Part shown: piece after piece, positions 1 through 11,709 of the stretch | Layout: each line of letters starts with the position of its first letter | Position numbering within the stretch: the first letter of the stretch is position 1 | NCBI GenBank assembly: GCA_023213395.1 | Contig: CM041465.1 | Span: forward strand, 182,783,741-182,847,740 | Origin: Cycas panzhihuaensis | Taxonomy: Eukaryota; Cycadophyta | Reading direction: 5' to 3' | Length of the DNA: 64,000 bases | The notes under the pieces: generated by a model | What the model was told of the DNA's origin: nothing | Seen by the model: only the letters and a program-made list of their open reading frames with translations | Databases searched by the model: none | Position numbers and translations under genes: made by a program

Positions 1-548
1 GGCACACTTCATGGCTTTATGGCATAGTAAATACCATGAATGTAGACAGATTTCCATGGTAGGTACAACGATTATGCAATGGCATCTTCTTCACACGAAC
101 AATAACTCAATAGTACAACATGTAACCTCCACAGACTTTGACATACATACTGAAAACACTAGTCATATAGGTGCCAATATGATTACAGGTTATAAAGCAT
201 AAATGTGATCACAAAAGAGTATAATCATGCAATATAGCCATAAACGAAGAGTAAACATAATAATGCATATGTATATGCGATCAAATCAACATTATATACC
301 AATATATCAACGTAAAACTATAATAAATAATTGAAATATCAATAAGAACCTGATAATGCAGCTATAACAGGTTTGTAGCATATTGACTTTCAAGGATGAG
401 ATCTTCTTCCACACAAGGTGAAACTTCAATCCGATTTCTCCAGTAGATAGATGGGCTTGCCAGGAATCCAACAAGTAGTCATATGCAACACTTTTGCCAA
501 GCGTATGAAGAGCTAGATCATATAAACAATTATCAAACAACCCTAATG
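1..548 (-). other. Leader region of F, no recognisable gene
   Basis: This is untranslated leader by position. A 77-residue open frame on the minus strand (307-540) shows no gag features. The sequence is AT-rich and I see nothing else in it. Confidence 0.45.
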
Positions 549-561
549 AGCTCTGATACCA
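549..561 (-). other. Primer-binding site of F (initiator tRNA-Met type)
   Basis: The minus strand reads TGGTATCAGAGCT, complementary to the 3' end of plant initiator tRNA-Met, two bases after the LTR end. It sets the orientation of F: reverse transcription is primed here and the internal region runs leftward out of the window. Confidence 0.8.
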
Positions 562-563
562 AA

Positions 564-880
564 TGATGGATTTAGAGGAGTAGAGCAGGATGTTAGATCA
601 CAGACATATTGAGTAAACAAAGTAAGTTCTAAAGTTGGCAGTGTTAAAAAACATCAGAGAGATATTCCCACCCCTTAAATAGAGTTTTGGGGAGGCGGCA
701 AGTGCCATCACTCGACCTGCATGTTAGCTGAGAAGTAATTTCAAACAATATTAAAAAAAATAACAATAATAAATGAATACATGTACCTTAATAAAGTTGT
801 GTCGGCTTTAAGTGGCTATTAGGAGGCTTTAGATGGCCTAAGGGGGCTCAAAGGTGGCTTTGAGGGGCCCTAAGCGCACA
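564..880 (-). repeat. LTR of element F (5' LTR on minus strand)
   Basis: About 317 bp. On the minus strand it starts TGTGCGCTTAGGG at 880 and ends ...CCATCA at 564, directly before the primer-binding site. It carries a TATTTAAGGGGTGG stretch where E's LTR has its TATA-like TATTTATAGGTGGGG, so the promoter probably lies there. Boundaries come from comparison with E and from the change at 880/881 into sequence that matches A's LTR. Confidence 0.7.
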
Positions 881-3218
881 GTTCTTTAATAACATTGAGG
901 TGGTGGTTTATTCCACACTCCACTAAGTATTAGGATACACCATTTAGTGTTACTTAGAAAATGATAGTTTAGCTTGTTTTGTTGCATAGTATTAGATTTT
1001 TACTCTAACACTTTAAACGATATAATCTTTATTTTGTTGTGGCTTGCAATATACAAAAGCTGACCATATTTCTCTTTAAAAGCGACTATATGGGGGAGCA
1101 TATGATACGAATGACGGAAGAATAGAGGGGTAGAAATAAAGGTAAGGGATGGGTGATAGATACTACATCTCTATTTGATTAATTTTGAAGGGAAAAAAAA
1201 TACCAGAAGATTAACATGAGATTTCATCAACACTAAATTCAATAAAGTGAAGAAGAGATCTTCAACATTTTGATAAATGATAGATTACTCAGAACTAGAT
1301 TCATATCGGTAAGTTATCAAGTTTTGAAGTCATTAGTTAAGTTTATTTTAGTATATTAAAACTTGCTTGCAAATTTGCAAGTGGGTAAATGAGTTAAGAT
1401 TACTCAATTTTAGTTTACAAATTTGTGTACAACATAATATAAAGGAATATTCACATGAGTGGCATTAAGGTTAAATACAAAGAAGTGGTGTTTGCAAACT
1501 TGTGTATGAGTAAATGTTTATTTAAATAACAATATAATGGTGTAAAAACACCCATTCAAGTAAATTTATGACATATCTTTATAATCTGGGTTGTAACTGA
1601 TTGACTAATTGAGGTATCTACTTCAAAATCAATTATACAAAATATTTAAAAGGTCAACAACCCATTTGAAGAATGGAAAAGGTCAGATAAAAAAGTATAC
1701 AATCATAAAGAATGTAAAATAAAGGTCACTCACTCAATTTTTCTTTATTCATACATTGAGTATCCAACTATGTAATGAACAAAAAATGATTCAGATGACT
1801 GATATAATATATTATCTAATAAAGAAGCTAATGGAGATGGAAGAGATGATTTTGATGGTATCAGATTTATATTAACAAGTTTACAAGAGTTTCTACAGTT
1901 GAAGTGCAATTTTAGGAAGTATTTTATAGTGTGGTTAAAAGGAATTGAAGAGGTTGAATGTGTTTTCCCTTAAACTAGTTAGTTTTGCTTGAATCTTTTA
2001 CAACTTAATAATGAATGGATATGCATACTTTTTAGTGGTTATTACCAACCTATGAAGGGGAATTAACTAGACTGTATCATAAATATGTGTGTGATTTGCT
2101 ACATTAATCTCATTGGACTATTGATTTGGTGCTATAGTTATAGTTATTTTATGTGTTAATTGGGTGTGGTGCTCCCTTTTAATTATCACATATATGGTTG
2201 AGCATGGTGCTCCCTTTTATTCATGCATTGGGTTTGAGTGTGGTGGTCCCATTACTTATTTGATTATTCAAAAGTAATGCATGTAATATGGCTAGCTACT
2301 TCATGCTTGGATAGGCTTTATGTACTACGAAACATACATTTCTCATCGAGATGAGGGTGGTATGATACACATAAGTCATTAACTTTCTTATATTGCCTAG
2401 TATGTGTGGTCACTCAATGAGGTAGTCCTATGAGATTGGTATAACAACAATTCATATGTGGTATGGTATATTTTATGTTAATTATTCTAATGTATGAGTA
2501 AAGAATAAATGAGATTGATAAAACATGTAACAATTAATGAATTTATAGAAGTAAACTTTGATGACTTGGGTTGATAGAGGCTTCCCTTGATTACTTATGA
2601 TATGCATGGATTGAGTTTATCTCCCTAAATAATAAATTTATAATGAGTTGAATATAATAGATTACAACAATAGTTATTATGCCATTTTCTTGGTATGATA
2701 GCTTTTGAGGGTGGGGGCGGGGGGGGGGTGGGGTGGTGTTGTATGATGAGTGGCTACCAGTACTTTAGAATCCATATCATATGCTCTAGCTTGGAGGTAT
2801 TTTCCTTTGTAGGTTATGATTGGTTGGAGGGAAAAATCCTTTAAAAGCAATTTGGTTGGCTCTTTTGTCTATATATCCATGGCATGATGATTTTTTTTAT
2901 AATAATTATGTTATGGTTGAATTCTATTTTTATGGTTAATGCTATGATATCATTGAATGTTGCTCTTAGACGATTTGTTAGCATTAATGAAAGAACCTCA
3001 TTGGTAATTGTTAAGCATCTTTATACCTTGTATTTTGTTGACTTATTTGGGTAAGTATTCCATTATGCATTTATTATTGATTGCCTTTGTAAAATAAGTG
3101 TATAAAATAGAGTGATACTCATCTCTTTAGAAGGATTTTGGTGAACTCCATTAAGGCAAAGTCATGAGGTAGCTTAGGTTTTGATATTTTGGACATCCCA
3201 GCTTGGTGGCCTATGACA
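881..3218 (+). repeat. 5' LTR of A (left end interrupted)
   Basis: It matches the 3' LTR from about 893 (GGTTTATTCCACACTCCAC against 23998 onward) through to 3218, where it ends ...CTATGACA two bases before the primer-binding site. About 210 bp of LTR present at 23784-23997 has no match here, so the start is displaced or lost at F. A segment at about 2265-2885 is absent from the 3' LTR; it includes a G-rich run at 2709-2738. The retained length of about 2.3 kb makes this a long-LTR element. Confidence 0.8.
3101..3110 (+). promoter_or_regulatory. TATA box candidate in A 5' LTR
   Basis: TATAAAATAG lies about 110 bp before the LTR end. The 3' LTR has TATCAAATAG at the same place. The position suits a U3/R boundary with a short R-U5. 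This is a sequence match only. Confidence 0.45.
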
Positions 3219-3220
3219 AG

Positions 3221-3234
3221 TTGGTATTAGAGCA
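3221..3234 (+). other. Primer-binding site of A
   Basis: TTGGTATTAGAGCA differs by one C-to-T change from the standard TTGGTATCAGAGCA match to initiator tRNA-Met. It lies two bases after the LTR end. Confidence 0.8.
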
Positions 3235-4310
3235 ATCAAGTTTGAAGGCTGCTAAACATTTATTAAAATAATGGGTTTAGAGATAGCACATATTAACATG
3301 TCATTTCTATGCTACTCTAATACCAATACAAGTTGGTGTCAAAGCAAAGGTTAAAAGGCTCATAACAATTATTACAACTAATTTTAAAGGTTGTATCATT
3401 AATAAATATCAAGTTAATAGAGTAGAGATTGATTTGGAAGTTTATAAAGTTTATGCAAGCTGAATAGATTTGTTTTGGAGCTACCAGGTATCTTATAAAG
3501 TGATTTGTAAGCTTGGATAAATTCTAGACTTGAAGTTTGATAAATTTCTACCAAGTCTTGATAAGTTGTAGATTTTAGATTTGAAGGCAAGATTGAATTT
3601 CAAAAATACATTGTAGACTAAATTATAGAAATAAAAATAAAGTTTTGTTCAAATTTTATAGTTAGTAGAAAATTATAAATAATTTGTAGCATTATGTCAC
3701 TAGTTAAGGCAATTTAATTACTGATAGAATTGGTTTTTATTTGTAGTTGGTAGTTCGTAAACATTATTAACGAATTACAATATTGATGACAATGTTACCA
3801 AGTTGTTGAGTTGTAAATAAAGTTTCATTTTAGATTACAACATTGTTAGCAATTGTAGATGATGGTTTACAGTATGGATGTCAGTTGTAGCATGAAAATA
3901 AGAATCTAATTATTGCAATATTGTCATGTTTCATAAATTACTTTTCTATCTAATTACAATTGAAGATTGTGGATTGCATTGTTGATAAATGGTTGAATTA
4001 GGCTTTTAAAGGTTACAACCTTATAAGGAAGCTATTAGGGTTTCACAAATTAGAACCTTAATGAGATTGTTGTTGAGAAATTTTAGAGGATTTCAACATT
4101 GTAAGTTGTTACCTAGACTTTATCAAATTGTAGGTGTTGATAGTTTCATAGTTGAACTTAAATTTTATGAGTTGCAATAAAAATAAGTTATTGTTAGGGT
4201 TAGTGAAATAACAGCATTGATAAGTTACTGTCAAGATTTTTGACATTGCAATATCATTCCATTATTATCAAGGTTTTTTTTCAAAACAATATTTGACTAA
4301 TTTGTAGAGA
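3235..4310 (+). other. Untranslated leader of A
   Basis: About 1.1 kb of AT-rich sequence between the primer-binding site and the gag start at 4311. It has no long open frame and no recognised repeat. It is leader by position. Confidence 0.6.
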
Positions 4311-5515
4311 ATGGAAAGATTTGGAAATGATCCTAGAATGGCCCAAGGAATCCATAGAAATATAAGTCCTGAAGAATTAGAAAGAGAGGAGAGTTCACAT
4401 AGAGATGTCTTAAGAACACTAATGAAAACAATGCATGAAATATAGGAATAATTGAGAAGCTATAGAGGGGATAATAAAAAGATCCTTAAGAACCATGAAG
4501 TTATGCTTCATAAGTTCCATCGATCAATTGAGCATGAGAGTTTTGAAAGGATTTAAAATACAAGAAGTAATGGGAGAAGGAACCAACTACCTAAACATTT
4601 GAGTAGAAAAACTAGAAATTGTAATAAGGAACATCACTTTTTTAGGACATCATCTTCAAGTGAAACATTAAGATCAAGGCCAAGATGAAGAGAACAAATA
4701 GGAATGAGGAATATACTTTAATATAAGACCAGAAAGGTAAAGCCCCCCACTTTAATAGTGAAATTAAAAGTGCTTTGGCTTTTTAACTTAGAAAGTCTTT
4801 TGTTTTGAATGATTTTCTTTCAAATAAGAAGATGAGGATAACATTGTATAACTTGAATGGTAAAGGATCTTTATGGTGGGAGCATTATAAGAAAGTAAAG
4901 GGCTTTGATGAAAGAGAATGTAGATGGAGTGAGTTTATGCAATATTTCAAAAAAAAGTACCTCTTGGAATATTATTTTAATAAAAAAGTAGAGGCTATTC
5001 ATGAGTTAAAATAAGGTAGGAAAAATATTGAAGAATTTGAGAAAGAGTTCATGGAACTATTGCAATATGTTCCCTATATGCAAGAAGAAAGAGTAAAGGT
5101 ACATAGGTTCATCATCAAATTGAATGAAGGCATTCAGAATAGGATTAAAATTCTTGAACCAAAGATCTTAGATGAGGTAATATGTAGAGCTAAACATTGT
5201 GATGATTAATGTACAAAGCCATATGATAAACTAATTTGTTGGAAATGAAAAAGGCCAATGAGAATAGGGCAATTGAGAAAAAATTTTAGAGTTCAAAGAT
5301 TTAATCAACGTAGAAGAAGCTTCAATCCTCTACAAGGTAATACAAAACCTAATTTAACTCCTACTAATATACAAGGAAATCAAGGTAAAGGGAGATGTTG
5401 CATATGCAATGTGTTCGGGTACTTTGCCATGAATTACAAAAGGCAAGAACAAGTGGAAAAGCTTATAATATTGAGTTGTTGGGCATAATAGTAAATGAAG
5501 TCTAGGGACATATGT
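4311..5515 (+). pseudogene. gag: A gag (capsid and zinc knuckle), degraded
   Basis: Gag forms the virus-like particle that packages the element's RNA. The start at 4311 (MERFGNDPRM...) follows the leader. The capsid fold of the Retrotrans_gag family is plain at about 4805-5205: a LYNLNGKGSLWWEH motif, then FMQYFKKKYL, then EEFEKEFMELLQY and a KILEPKILDEV stretch. A zinc knuckle lies near 5395-5450 with CCIC followed by GY and NY where the CCHC pattern expects GH and NC, so its zinc-binding His and last Cys appear lost. In-frame TAG/TAA codons and at least one frameshift split the gene. Confidence 0.8.
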
Positions 5516-6305
5516 ATGTGAGAGCAATGATTGATGGAAGGCAAGTTGATCATCAATTCTTAATGGTGTAGGCAATGCGTAAGATTGTTGGATAAGATCT
5601 TACTCTATTAATTGATTCAGGAAGCAACCATAGCTTTATACATCCAAGGATTATTGAGAAGTATGGACTCGAGGCATAATAACATAAGATGAAATGGATA
5701 ACTCATATAGCTAATGGTAGTAAGAGGAAGATAACCAAGTTCATATCCTCCTATATATTAGAATGGGAAATGTTGACAACTAAAGTTATTTTTCATGTTA
5801 TGCCACTTAGAGACTATGATTCCATCATTAGGATGGATTGACTAGAAAATTAGAAAGCTAAATATGATTATGATAAAAAGTTGATTAAATGTATGAATGA
5901 AGAAGGAAAGACTATAATTATTGAAGGTTAGAAGATTTCAACAAGTGTATAACAAATTATTACTACACGAGTAAAGAAATGTTTGACAAAAGGTTGTAAA
6001 GCAATTGCAACTCATGTTCACAAGGAAGAGACCATTAAAGGAATTAGCTTTGAAGATATATCTTTGGTGTGGGAATTCAAAGATGTATTTCTAGATGAAT
6101 TACCTAGAAATCGGGGGGACCTTAAGAAAGAGATGTAGATCATGCTAAAAGGATTTTGAGGGATAAAGCTAATATCTAAAGCTCCATACAGATTGGCTAC
6201 CACATAATTAATTAGATTGAAAATGTAACTATAAAATATGCTAGATAAATGTTTTATGAAACTAAGAATTTCCCCATGGGATCCACCAGTGTTGTTTATA
6301 AAGAA
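5516..6305 (+). pseudogene. pol: A protease and N-terminal part of reverse transcriptase, cut by B
   Basis: An aspartic protease is recognisable near 5605-5680 as LLIDSGSNHSFIHPR, with the catalytic DSG triad intact. The linker to RT holds a decayed GMDWL-type motif, here RMD followed by a stop. RT begins near 6030 with a VWEFKDVFLDELPR stretch typical of chromoviruses and continues to LRISPWDPPVLFIK. The sequence then stops at 6305 because element B inserted here. The remaining RT resumes at 21123. Stops are mostly TAG and TAA. Confidence 0.85.
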
Positions 6306-6403
6306 TTGTGTGGGTGAAACTACACATAATTCTGAGGAAAATTGCATCCTAATTGGCAATAAATTACAAAGAAAATTATGATTAGATGGACAATTGTAAT
6401 CAC

Positions 6404-6548
6404 AAGCAGATTGCAGGTGGGGCTGAGGTCACGAGCGGACCATAGTTAGGGCCGAGATTATGAGCAAATCGTAGTTGAGGCTAAGATTGCGAGCAAATCA
6501 CAGTTGGGGCTGAGATCGTGAGCAAATCATAGTTGAAGTCACAAGTAC
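6404..6548 (+). repeat. 29-bp tandem repeat in B 5' LTR (5 units)
   Basis: Units start at 6404, 6433, 6462, 6491 and 6520. The core reads GAGCAAATCRTAGTTGGGGC followed by TGAGATCGT. The spacing is exactly 29 bp. It lies in U3 upstream of the TATA box, where such repeats often act as enhancer units in LTR elements; that role is inferred. Confidence 0.85.
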
Positions 6549-6702
6549 CATCAGATCGTAGTTCAAGATGTGATTACAATTGGATTGTAATAGAAATTTT
6601 GGTTTTGTATCAAATGTATTGACAAATAAGAACCAACTGTTGGCATATTATATCATACCATTTTACACTGTAATCAATGGAGGCTAAACCATTGGATTTT
6701 CA

Positions 6703-6712
6703 TATATAAAAG
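6703..6712 (+). promoter_or_regulatory. TATA box candidate of B
   Basis: TATATAAAAG in the 5' LTR, matched by TGTATAAAAG at the same place in the 3' LTR. It lies downstream of the 29-bp repeats and a CCATTGG motif, an arrangement typical of a pol II LTR promoter. Confidence 0.6.
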
Positions 6713-6954
6713 TAGCTAGTCTAAAAGTATGTATATGTATGAGGGATAGAACCATTTTTGTATAGGACTTTTCTTGCCATAGTAGGCTTGATGCTACTGA
6801 TTAATCCTTCTGTACTGTCGAGCCTGCATCTAGTTGTGAGAGGAGGAAATGCAGTTCCTTATATAATGATATTATGTTTCTCATCATATGGGTGTATCTT
6901 ATGCTTGTTTTACTTAATTATGTTTAATTAATAGATGAGTAGAGTAGACACACA

Positions 6955-6981
6955 TTAGTTCCATTGCTAAATGAACTAGGG
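6955..6981 (+). other. Primer-binding site of B (not the initiator-Met type)
   Basis: TTAGTTCCATTGCTAAATGA directly follows the LTR. C has TTGGTTCTATTGTCGAATTG at the same place. The shared word TTGGTTC(C)ATTG suggests a tRNA ending in ...CAATGGAACCA(A). I cannot name that tRNA from sequence alone. Confidence 0.55.
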
Positions 6982-7022
6982 AGAAATTATCATCATGGAT
7001 ATGATCAAGTAGGTGAATCAAG

Positions 7023-8578
7023 ATGTCTTCTATACCACCCAAGGCTAAAGTAGAATCATGACAAGAACATGGAGGGAATTGGTAGAAGGATATATTCTAA
7101 GCTAGAGTAAGGAAGCCAAGATTTGTAATGACGTTGTAGAAGCAAGTGAATAGGCAGTCACTTGTTAACTCCATAGGGAGAAGAAAATCAAGTATAAAAG
7201 GCAAAATATAGAAATAGGAGAGTATAATTGAGGAGTCTGTCAAAGGAAGGATGACACAAACTATGGATGATCAAGGGTATGTAGTAGAAGAGGATCCATT
7301 GGAAATATAAGAGAGATAGAAAGGAAAAAATAAAGAATTAATATCAGTCGAAGAGGAACCTTTAGAAGAAACACCATTTTAAGAAAATAAGAATAATTTA
7401 ATTGAATTGGAATTATATAGTATAATAAATAGAGGGTGGAATCACCATTAGCTAGAAGTAAGAACTCGTTTGAGCCATATTTTAAATTCTCTTTTTAAGT
7501 CAATGATGTCAAGCCCAAAAGGGAGTGTGGGAGGTGGAAGTTTCTGCTAGGAGAAAATCTAGGTGGTGGAGGTCCATCCTTGAATCAATCACTATTTACT
7601 AATATAAGAGGAACTAGTAATCAACCAGTCAAGCGAATAGGCCAAGCAAGTGGAACGAGAGCAGTCATACCTTATATTATTATATAAAATGATTCCACTT
7701 TCTTAAGTATTCAATTTGATGGATCCATATACCTAAGAGACTATTTGGCCTTATTCAAGAATATGTTGAAGATAAAAAGAATTGTGGACCCTAAGGAGAT
7801 AAAGGCCTAGTTTTTCTCCACACTATAGGGAGCAACGATTAGTTTGTATATAGCAGTATGAACTCTATCATCAGATAAAATACATGATTAATTTTGTAGA
7901 TCATTTACAGAATTTAAGAGACCCCATCACCATCTTTTAGGCCCTAAGAGAAATAAAGCAATACTTAGGAGAATCAGTTAATGATTTTCATGATCAAATG
8001 AAGGTTATTATGAACAAGATGTAATCAATAATGACAATCAATCCCATTCTGATAGTGAAATACTTTATACAAGGGTTGATCCCATAATTAAGGGATAAAG
8101 TAATGTTGCATCCAATGAATAATTATGAACAAGTATAGGAGCTAGCCTTGAAATTTGAAAATCAAATGAAGATAGCCTATTCTCAGTGGGCAATGCAATA
8201 TGCTCATAATATAAGACTAGATTCTTCCCATATACCATTGACAAGAGTGTAGTTTTAGGTAATGTATAATCAAAATCATGTATCCTATACAGGAACATAT
8301 CTAAAAATTGAAGTTCTAAAAAAAGAGGTGGAGGCATTAAAACAACATCCATCTGTATCAACACCTATTTACATGCATTAGAATTAGGAGATGGGAAAAC
8401 TATGTTTAGAATTAACTAGACTACGATTGGAAATATCTCGATAAAATATGTGGTGTCCCACACCTTACAACTAGTAAGGATATTCAAAGAATGAGCATAT
8501 GGCATAGTGTGAATATTATACAAAAACTAACCATAATATGTGGAAACATTTTTTCCAACCAAATAATAAGATTTATAA
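7023..8578 (+). pseudogene. gag: B gag, truncated by insertion of D
   Basis: Capsid-type Gag. A start at 7023 (MSSIPPKAKVE) is preferred because C shows the same SIPPxxxK opening. The Retrotrans_gag core lies near 7710-8150: FDGSIYLRDYLALFKNM, then a FFSTLQGA motif, a GESVNDFHDQMK segment and a LIPQLRDKVMLHPMNNY stretch, all with close counterparts in C. The frame stops at 8578 where D begins. The zinc knuckles and first half of protease that C has next (about 770 bp) are missing here. Confidence 0.8.
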
Positions 8579-8977
8579 TGTTTTTTTTTTAAGTAAGAGA
8601 AGATAGGTGTTAGTGCTAACTCTAATGCTATCTTTTATTATTAAGATTATTTTTCTTATTACAAAAGTTTGTTGATTTGGACAGTTGGCCAAATCACCAA
8701 ACTCCTCTCCCATTTATTCCAGAATCTTTAATACATTATTTGGATGGAAAATTTAGGAGGTAGTATGTTGGTACGTAGGTAGGCTAGTATGAGAGGGAGG
8801 ATGAGATCCTCAACTTGTTCAAATATCCTTATTGTTATAACAATATTATTATTTACGAGGTGGTTTTTCAATCCCCTAAAGGGGTTTTCCACTTGCTAGA
8901 TCTAGTGCACTTTCTTGTGGATTTGAATGGTTCCTACATTTGTATTTTCTTCCTGTTTATGTACCCTCTCTCCATCA
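8579..8977 (+). repeat. 5' LTR of D
   Basis: About 399 bp, from TGTTTTTTTTTT at the point where B's match to C ends, to ...CTCTCCATCA just before the primer-binding site. No second copy exists in the window, so the left boundary rests on the B/C alignment. An internal TGTTGGTACG at 8769 is an alternative start. Confidence 0.6.
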
Positions 8978-8990
8978 TGGTATCAGAGCA
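8978..8990 (+). other. Primer-binding site of D
   Basis: TGGTATCAGAGCA is a perfect match to the complement of the initiator tRNA-Met 3' end and abuts the LTR. Confidence 0.9.
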
Positions 8991-10671
8991 AGATCTACCA
9001 ACTTTCTTATGTATTCTCTGAATTCTCCTCAAACCCCAGATTAAGGCAATGATGACTTTGATTCTGAAGCACTCTAAGTAAGATGTTATCACATAAGTTG
9101 CTCCAGAAAGGAAGAGATTCGAGAGGACAAGTCAATAGATAAAACCACGAACCGAAGACTCCATTATCAAGAAACATAGGGAAGAGATGGAGGTCTACGA
9201 GAAGCTCTTAAAATAATAACCCCATCGTGCATGTCATAAACCTATTACTACTAAAGTCTATATCTCATGCACCTCCAAGCCCATGCTATCTCTCCTTTGT
9301 TCATGCCACTATATCATCAGAGAAGATTCCAAAGTACATACCATAGAAGACGCTAATGGACCAACTGTCCATGGCTCATCATTGATTGAACAACCTATTA
9401 CCAAGACTCAGAAGGAGACATGGTAGCAGAAAGAAATGTCATTATGGAGAGAAGTAGACGACAAGAACAAAGCATCTAAAGCATCTAAAGAATCCATAAC
9501 ACTTTGAGAAGAAATGAAGCTACATTGAGGAGATGTCAACGAAGTGATCCCTTTAGATACTAATGAATAGATGCTAGACACCAGAAGAATAGATACTTAC
9601 GCCTAGATGGAGATGCCCTGACAAAAGAAGGTGACTATATATTAGACTAAGAAATAATATAAGATAGAGATGGTTGTGGACTTGAGTGGATTCGACTTTT
9701 GAAGTACCACTATCACTGAGTGATATCCTGCGAAATGGAGAGAACGTTAACGAAGAAACCTTTTGAAGAAACAAAGTATCTTCACGCTAAAGCTATAAAG
9801 ATGATGCTCGGTCGTTGCCTCTATTCACCCTGGTAAAACTCGATTAGGGTTCAATTGCAAAAGTCAAATGAAACTTTTCAATCTTACTTTTGAAGTATTT
9901 CAAATCCACTAAAATCGTTTATTATTATTATTATTTTTTATGTTTGTGTTAAGTAAGTGAATTTAATGGTTGATTCAGGTCCCCCCACCCGCTAGACCCC
10001 TCTGTTTCATCACTTTTAATATGACCATGACCCTATAATAAAAAGGGTTTAAAATTTTAAATCCTTTATTTTTATTTTTTATTTTTTGATTAAAAAGGGG
10101 GTACCTTCATTTTTTCCCCATAACTTCTTCATATGGAGTTAGAATCTAATTCTGAAAGAAGCGTCAGATTCCTAACTCAATCACAGACATTTTGAATGGT
10201 CTCTCAAGTTTTTTTGATGTCGTTTTGATTAGTAGATTCTTATTCAAAGTCAAGCCTTCTTTATTGACTAGGTAAGTCCAAGTATGCATTCTTCACCCTT
10301 AATTTTTTTTATCATAATTTAATAAACAATTGATTATTTTCTTAATTCATTAAGTAATAACATTATTTATTTATATACTTCTTCATTGATTTATAAACTT
10401 TCTGAAACTATTATTTTCACTTATAAATGATATTATTAACATGCAATATTTAATTGCTTTGCTTTATATTATAACATTAATATGAATTGTCATATTCTTG
10501 ATTATTTTTTTATAAATTCCTAATTAAAAATCTTATAATTTTTTGATGAATGACTATGTTCCGTGTCTATTAATAAATTTAATTTTTTGATTCACCTATT
10601 GTTAAAGGTCAACTCCTCTTCACTTTTCCTTTAAAAGGATCTCTAATTGTTATTTTTTTTTTATTCCCAAT
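8991..10671 (+). other. Long leader of D with a possible extra ORF remnant
   Basis: A 1.7-kb stretch between primer-binding site and gag. From 9050 to about 9840 one plus frame starting MMTLILKHS reads as a Lys/Glu-rich, protein-like sequence, with 81 codons free of stops from about 9207 to 9423. It also contains some 18 stops of all three types, close to chance. I do not recognise a family. The rest (9840-10671) is AT-rich and shows nothing. Confidence 0.35.
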
Positions 10672-11650
10672 ATGTCTCTTATGCCAGGAATAACCTCTTG
10701 TGTGCCAATTCCAGTGTTAACTGGCTCTAATTATGTCGACTAGAAAAATAGAATATCCCATCAGTTTAAATAGTAGAAGATATGGCGATATGTCACAGGT
10801 GAGTTTCCAAAACCTAAAGATGGAACATCAGAAACTTATATAGTCTATCTGATGAACTGTGATGGAGCCTTAGGCACCATCCTATCCTCCCTCTTCCCAG
10901 ACATCAGTAGGCAGTTCTCTGAAATAAATGATCTAGCCATTGTTTAGAAAACTCTTAAGGAAAAGTACGATATGGTTGGTACACAATAATTAGCTACATT
11001 AGAATAATAAATGTATGATTTAAATTATGAAGATTTTTCTAAAGTTAAAGATTTCTTATCTAAACTTTAACTCATTAACAAAGACCTAGCAAATTGTATT
11101 AAATCTTCTACAAAATTAGGTGACAAAGAAGTTATTGTAATACATGCAAAAGACGACGATACACTTGTCCGTCTTATAATTAACAAATTGCCAAACCAGT
11201 TTAATCTCTTCAAAACCGCTAGGCAATAGGCAAGACATCTACTAATTATTTTTGATCAATTAATGAATCAACTTATCGAACATCAAAACATATTAATTTA
11301 GACTAGAAAATTAAAAGATTCTTCACAGGCTTTTTTTTCCAAGTCAAAATCATTTACTAAGTCTAAACATCAAAATAACTATTAAAATAGTCATCATCAT
11401 CATCCCAAATTCTAAAAACCTCATAAAGGTTCATCTACTCAAAATAATTCTCATCATAACACTAAGTATTCTAGATTTCTTAAATCTCATAATACCTCTA
11501 AATAATCATTTCTAAAAATGAATACTGCCAATACTAATCCTAATCAAAACATCAGTTGTATCTACTATCATAAAAAGGGATATACCATTGATATCTATAG
11601 GAATAGAATTACCTCTGAAGCCTAGAAAGCTTCTAAGGGGATCCAATCTC
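10672..11650 (+). pseudogene. gag: D gag, degraded
   Basis: Copia Gag. The start at 10672 (MSLMPGITSCVPIPV) leads into a LTGSNYVDxKNRI motif, the usual copia capsid opening 'L-x-G-x-N-Y-x-x-W' with Trp turned to TAG. It continues through a KEKYDMVGTQ segment and a LVRLIINKLPNQF motif. A zinc knuckle sits near 11545-11600 with CIYYHKKGYTIDIY, in which Cys, His and Cys positions have become Tyr. Stops are mainly TAG and TAA at expected Gln or Trp sites. Confidence 0.8.
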
Positions 11651-11709
11651 GATCTAATAATTCTTATCATTCTCTAACTACTTCTACAATAACGTTTTCA
11701 ACACCATCC

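Larger units (their letters stand above)
1..880 (-). mobile_element. Element F: 5' end of a minus-strand Ty1/copia element
   Basis: Read on the minus strand, this holds an LTR (564-880), a primer-binding site and about 550 bp of leader before the window edge cuts it off. Its LTR matches that of element E: both open near TGTGC(G/A)C(C/T)TAGGGCCCCT, share a run around CCGCCTCCCCAAA and a TTTTTTAACAC motif, and end just before a TGGTATCAGAG-type site. F and E are therefore one copia family. F interrupts or abuts the 5' LTR of element A. Whether A continues to the left cannot be seen. No gag is reached; E's leader is also very long. Confidence 0.75.
6306..6954 (+). repeat. 5' LTR of B
   Basis: It begins T(G)TGTGTGGGTGAAA and ends ...GTAGACACACA. 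It pairs with 20442-21122. Inside are five 29-bp tandem units (6404-6548), a CCATTGG element, a TATATAAAAG box (6703-6712) and a T-rich 3' part. The 5' copy has one fewer 29-bp unit than the 3' copy. Confidence 0.88.

Noticed and set aside
5354-5575. Minus-strand 73-residue frame overlapping A gag
   Set aside because: It lies antisense to recognisable gag and zinc-knuckle sequence and has no homology features. It is a shadow frame.
6018-6359. Minus-strand 113-residue frame
   Set aside because: Antisense to A RT and crosses the B insertion boundary, so it cannot be an old gene.
8065-8364. Minus-strand 99-residue frame
   Set aside because: Antisense to the B capsid region. The plus-strand reading matches C and gag families.
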